64,000 nucleotides of DNA, from contig NZ_JAHRHK010000005.1 in assembly GCF_021246465.1 (NCBI RefSeq), positions 42,958 to 106,957 on the forward strand. Reading direction: 5' to 3'. Positions 63,690 to 64,000 of the stretch are shown one piece after another. Made by a program: the position numbers and the translations under genes. Numbering within the stretch: the stretch's first letter is position 1; each line of letters starts with the position of its first letter. Under the pieces are notes generated by a model. That model was not told the origin of the DNA and did not search any database. It saw only the letters and a program-made list of their open reading frames with translations. Origin of the DNA: Nocardioides sp. R-C-SC26. Lineage in GTDB: Bacteria > Actinomycetota > Actinomycetes > Propionibacteriales > Nocardioidaceae.

Positions 63690-64000
63690 CGATCCAGCAT
63701 GACCGCAGCATCGGAAGCGACCCGACCGCACCGGACGGCGGCAGTGGTGGCGGAGGCGCAGGTGTGGGACGCCGCGGCTTCCTCGGCTACGTCCTGGCCG
63801 GGAGCACCCTCGTCGTCGGCGCCGACCTGAGCCTGGGTGCACCGCGAGCAGCCGCTGCGATCCCGTCCGCGCCGCAGATCGCCGACCTCTACGACCTCGA
63901 GGACCTGCAGACCGACTCCGCCTTGGCGACCTCCCAGCTGATCACCGTCACGATCAACCCCGACAGCACGGCGAATTTCCAGCTCCCCCGCATGGAGGTC
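63686..64000 (+). CDS. Molybdenum hydroxylase large subunit (IorB-like), Tat-exported, 3' partial
   Basis: The first 105 codons, cut by the window end. The N-terminus has a Gly-rich tail and a twin-arginine signal GRRGFLGYVLAGSTLVVGA near residues 28-46. The mature start has SQLITVTINPDSTANFQLPRMEV, which fits the opening of isoquinoline 1-oxidoreductase beta / xanthine dehydrogenase family molybdopterin-binding subunits. The partner iron-sulfur subunit is not in the window. Translation is coupled to the XdhC-like gene by an ATGA overlap. Confidence 0.85.
   Translation, partial: MTIQHDRSIGSDPTAPDGGSGGGGAGVGRRGFLGYVLAGSTLVVGADLSLGAPRAAAAIPSAPQIADLYDLEDLQTDSALATSQLITVTINPDSTANFQLPRMEV

Overview
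The window is high-GC actinobacterial chromosome around the replication origin. Gene order, frequent GTG starts, many leaderless promoters and two intergenic palindrome types that I associate with Nocardioides-like genomes suggest Nocardioidaceae (Propionibacteriales); the genus is an inference from recall, not from a comparison. The first ~50 bases are an almost pure C run and look like a contig edge or artefact.

Layout. 1-6.5 kb: a 5'-truncated secreted M6 metalloprotease facing SRPBCC, a PLP enzyme and the CCA-adding enzyme. 6.5-15.9 kb: the murJ block (DUF6049, MurJ, a stand-alone MurJ-type pseudokinase, a SigM-like ECF sigma factor, its putative anti-sigma factor, trxB, trxA), with promoter-like sites matching SigR/SigH and SigM consensus sequences. 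16-18.2 kb: alaA and plsC, bracketed by two related AT-rich palindromes. 18.3-23.6 kb (minus): rpmH-rnpA-yidD-yidC-jag-rsmG-parA-parB, with two perfect parS sites inside coding sequence. 23.6-36.7 kb: dnaA, oriC, dnaN, gnd, recF, dciA, gyrB, gyrA and DUF3566, with a GYF_2/TM2 protein and a DUF2752 protein on the opposite strand between gnd and recF.

36.8-48 kb: a secreted zinc protease, a large secreted beta-helix protein with calcium-type repeats, a hypothetical protein, tRNA-Ala and tRNA-Ile flanking a DLW-39 micro-gene, a lipoprotein, an MBL hydrolase, SURF1, DUF3817, a coiled envelope protein, cyclophilin and rhomboid protease. 48-58.5 kb: the division and cell-wall signalling cluster crgA / DUF881 and fhaA-fhaB-pstP-rodA-pbpA-pknA-pknB. 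58.7-64 kb: tRNA-Leu, a DUF3556 membrane protein, an SDR and the start of a molybdenum-hydroxylase locus (MocA-like, XdhC-like, Tat-exported large subunit cut by the window end).

The genes link in clear ways. ParA/ParB act on the parS sites. DnaA, DciA, RecF, DnaN and gyrase serve replication. PknA/PknB, PstP, FhaA and the MurJ pseudokinase probably form one phospho-signalling circuit over lipid II flipping and RodA/PbpA synthesis. The points most worth following are: a 41-codon reading frame with a strong ribosome site and two DnaA-box-like sequences just before dnaA; the palindrome-bracketed alaA-plsC pair; a repeat family with constant ends and changing cores, one copy read in frame at the end of gyrA; paired symmetric DnaA boxes 22 kb from oriC; and a short AT-rich rare-codon island in recF.
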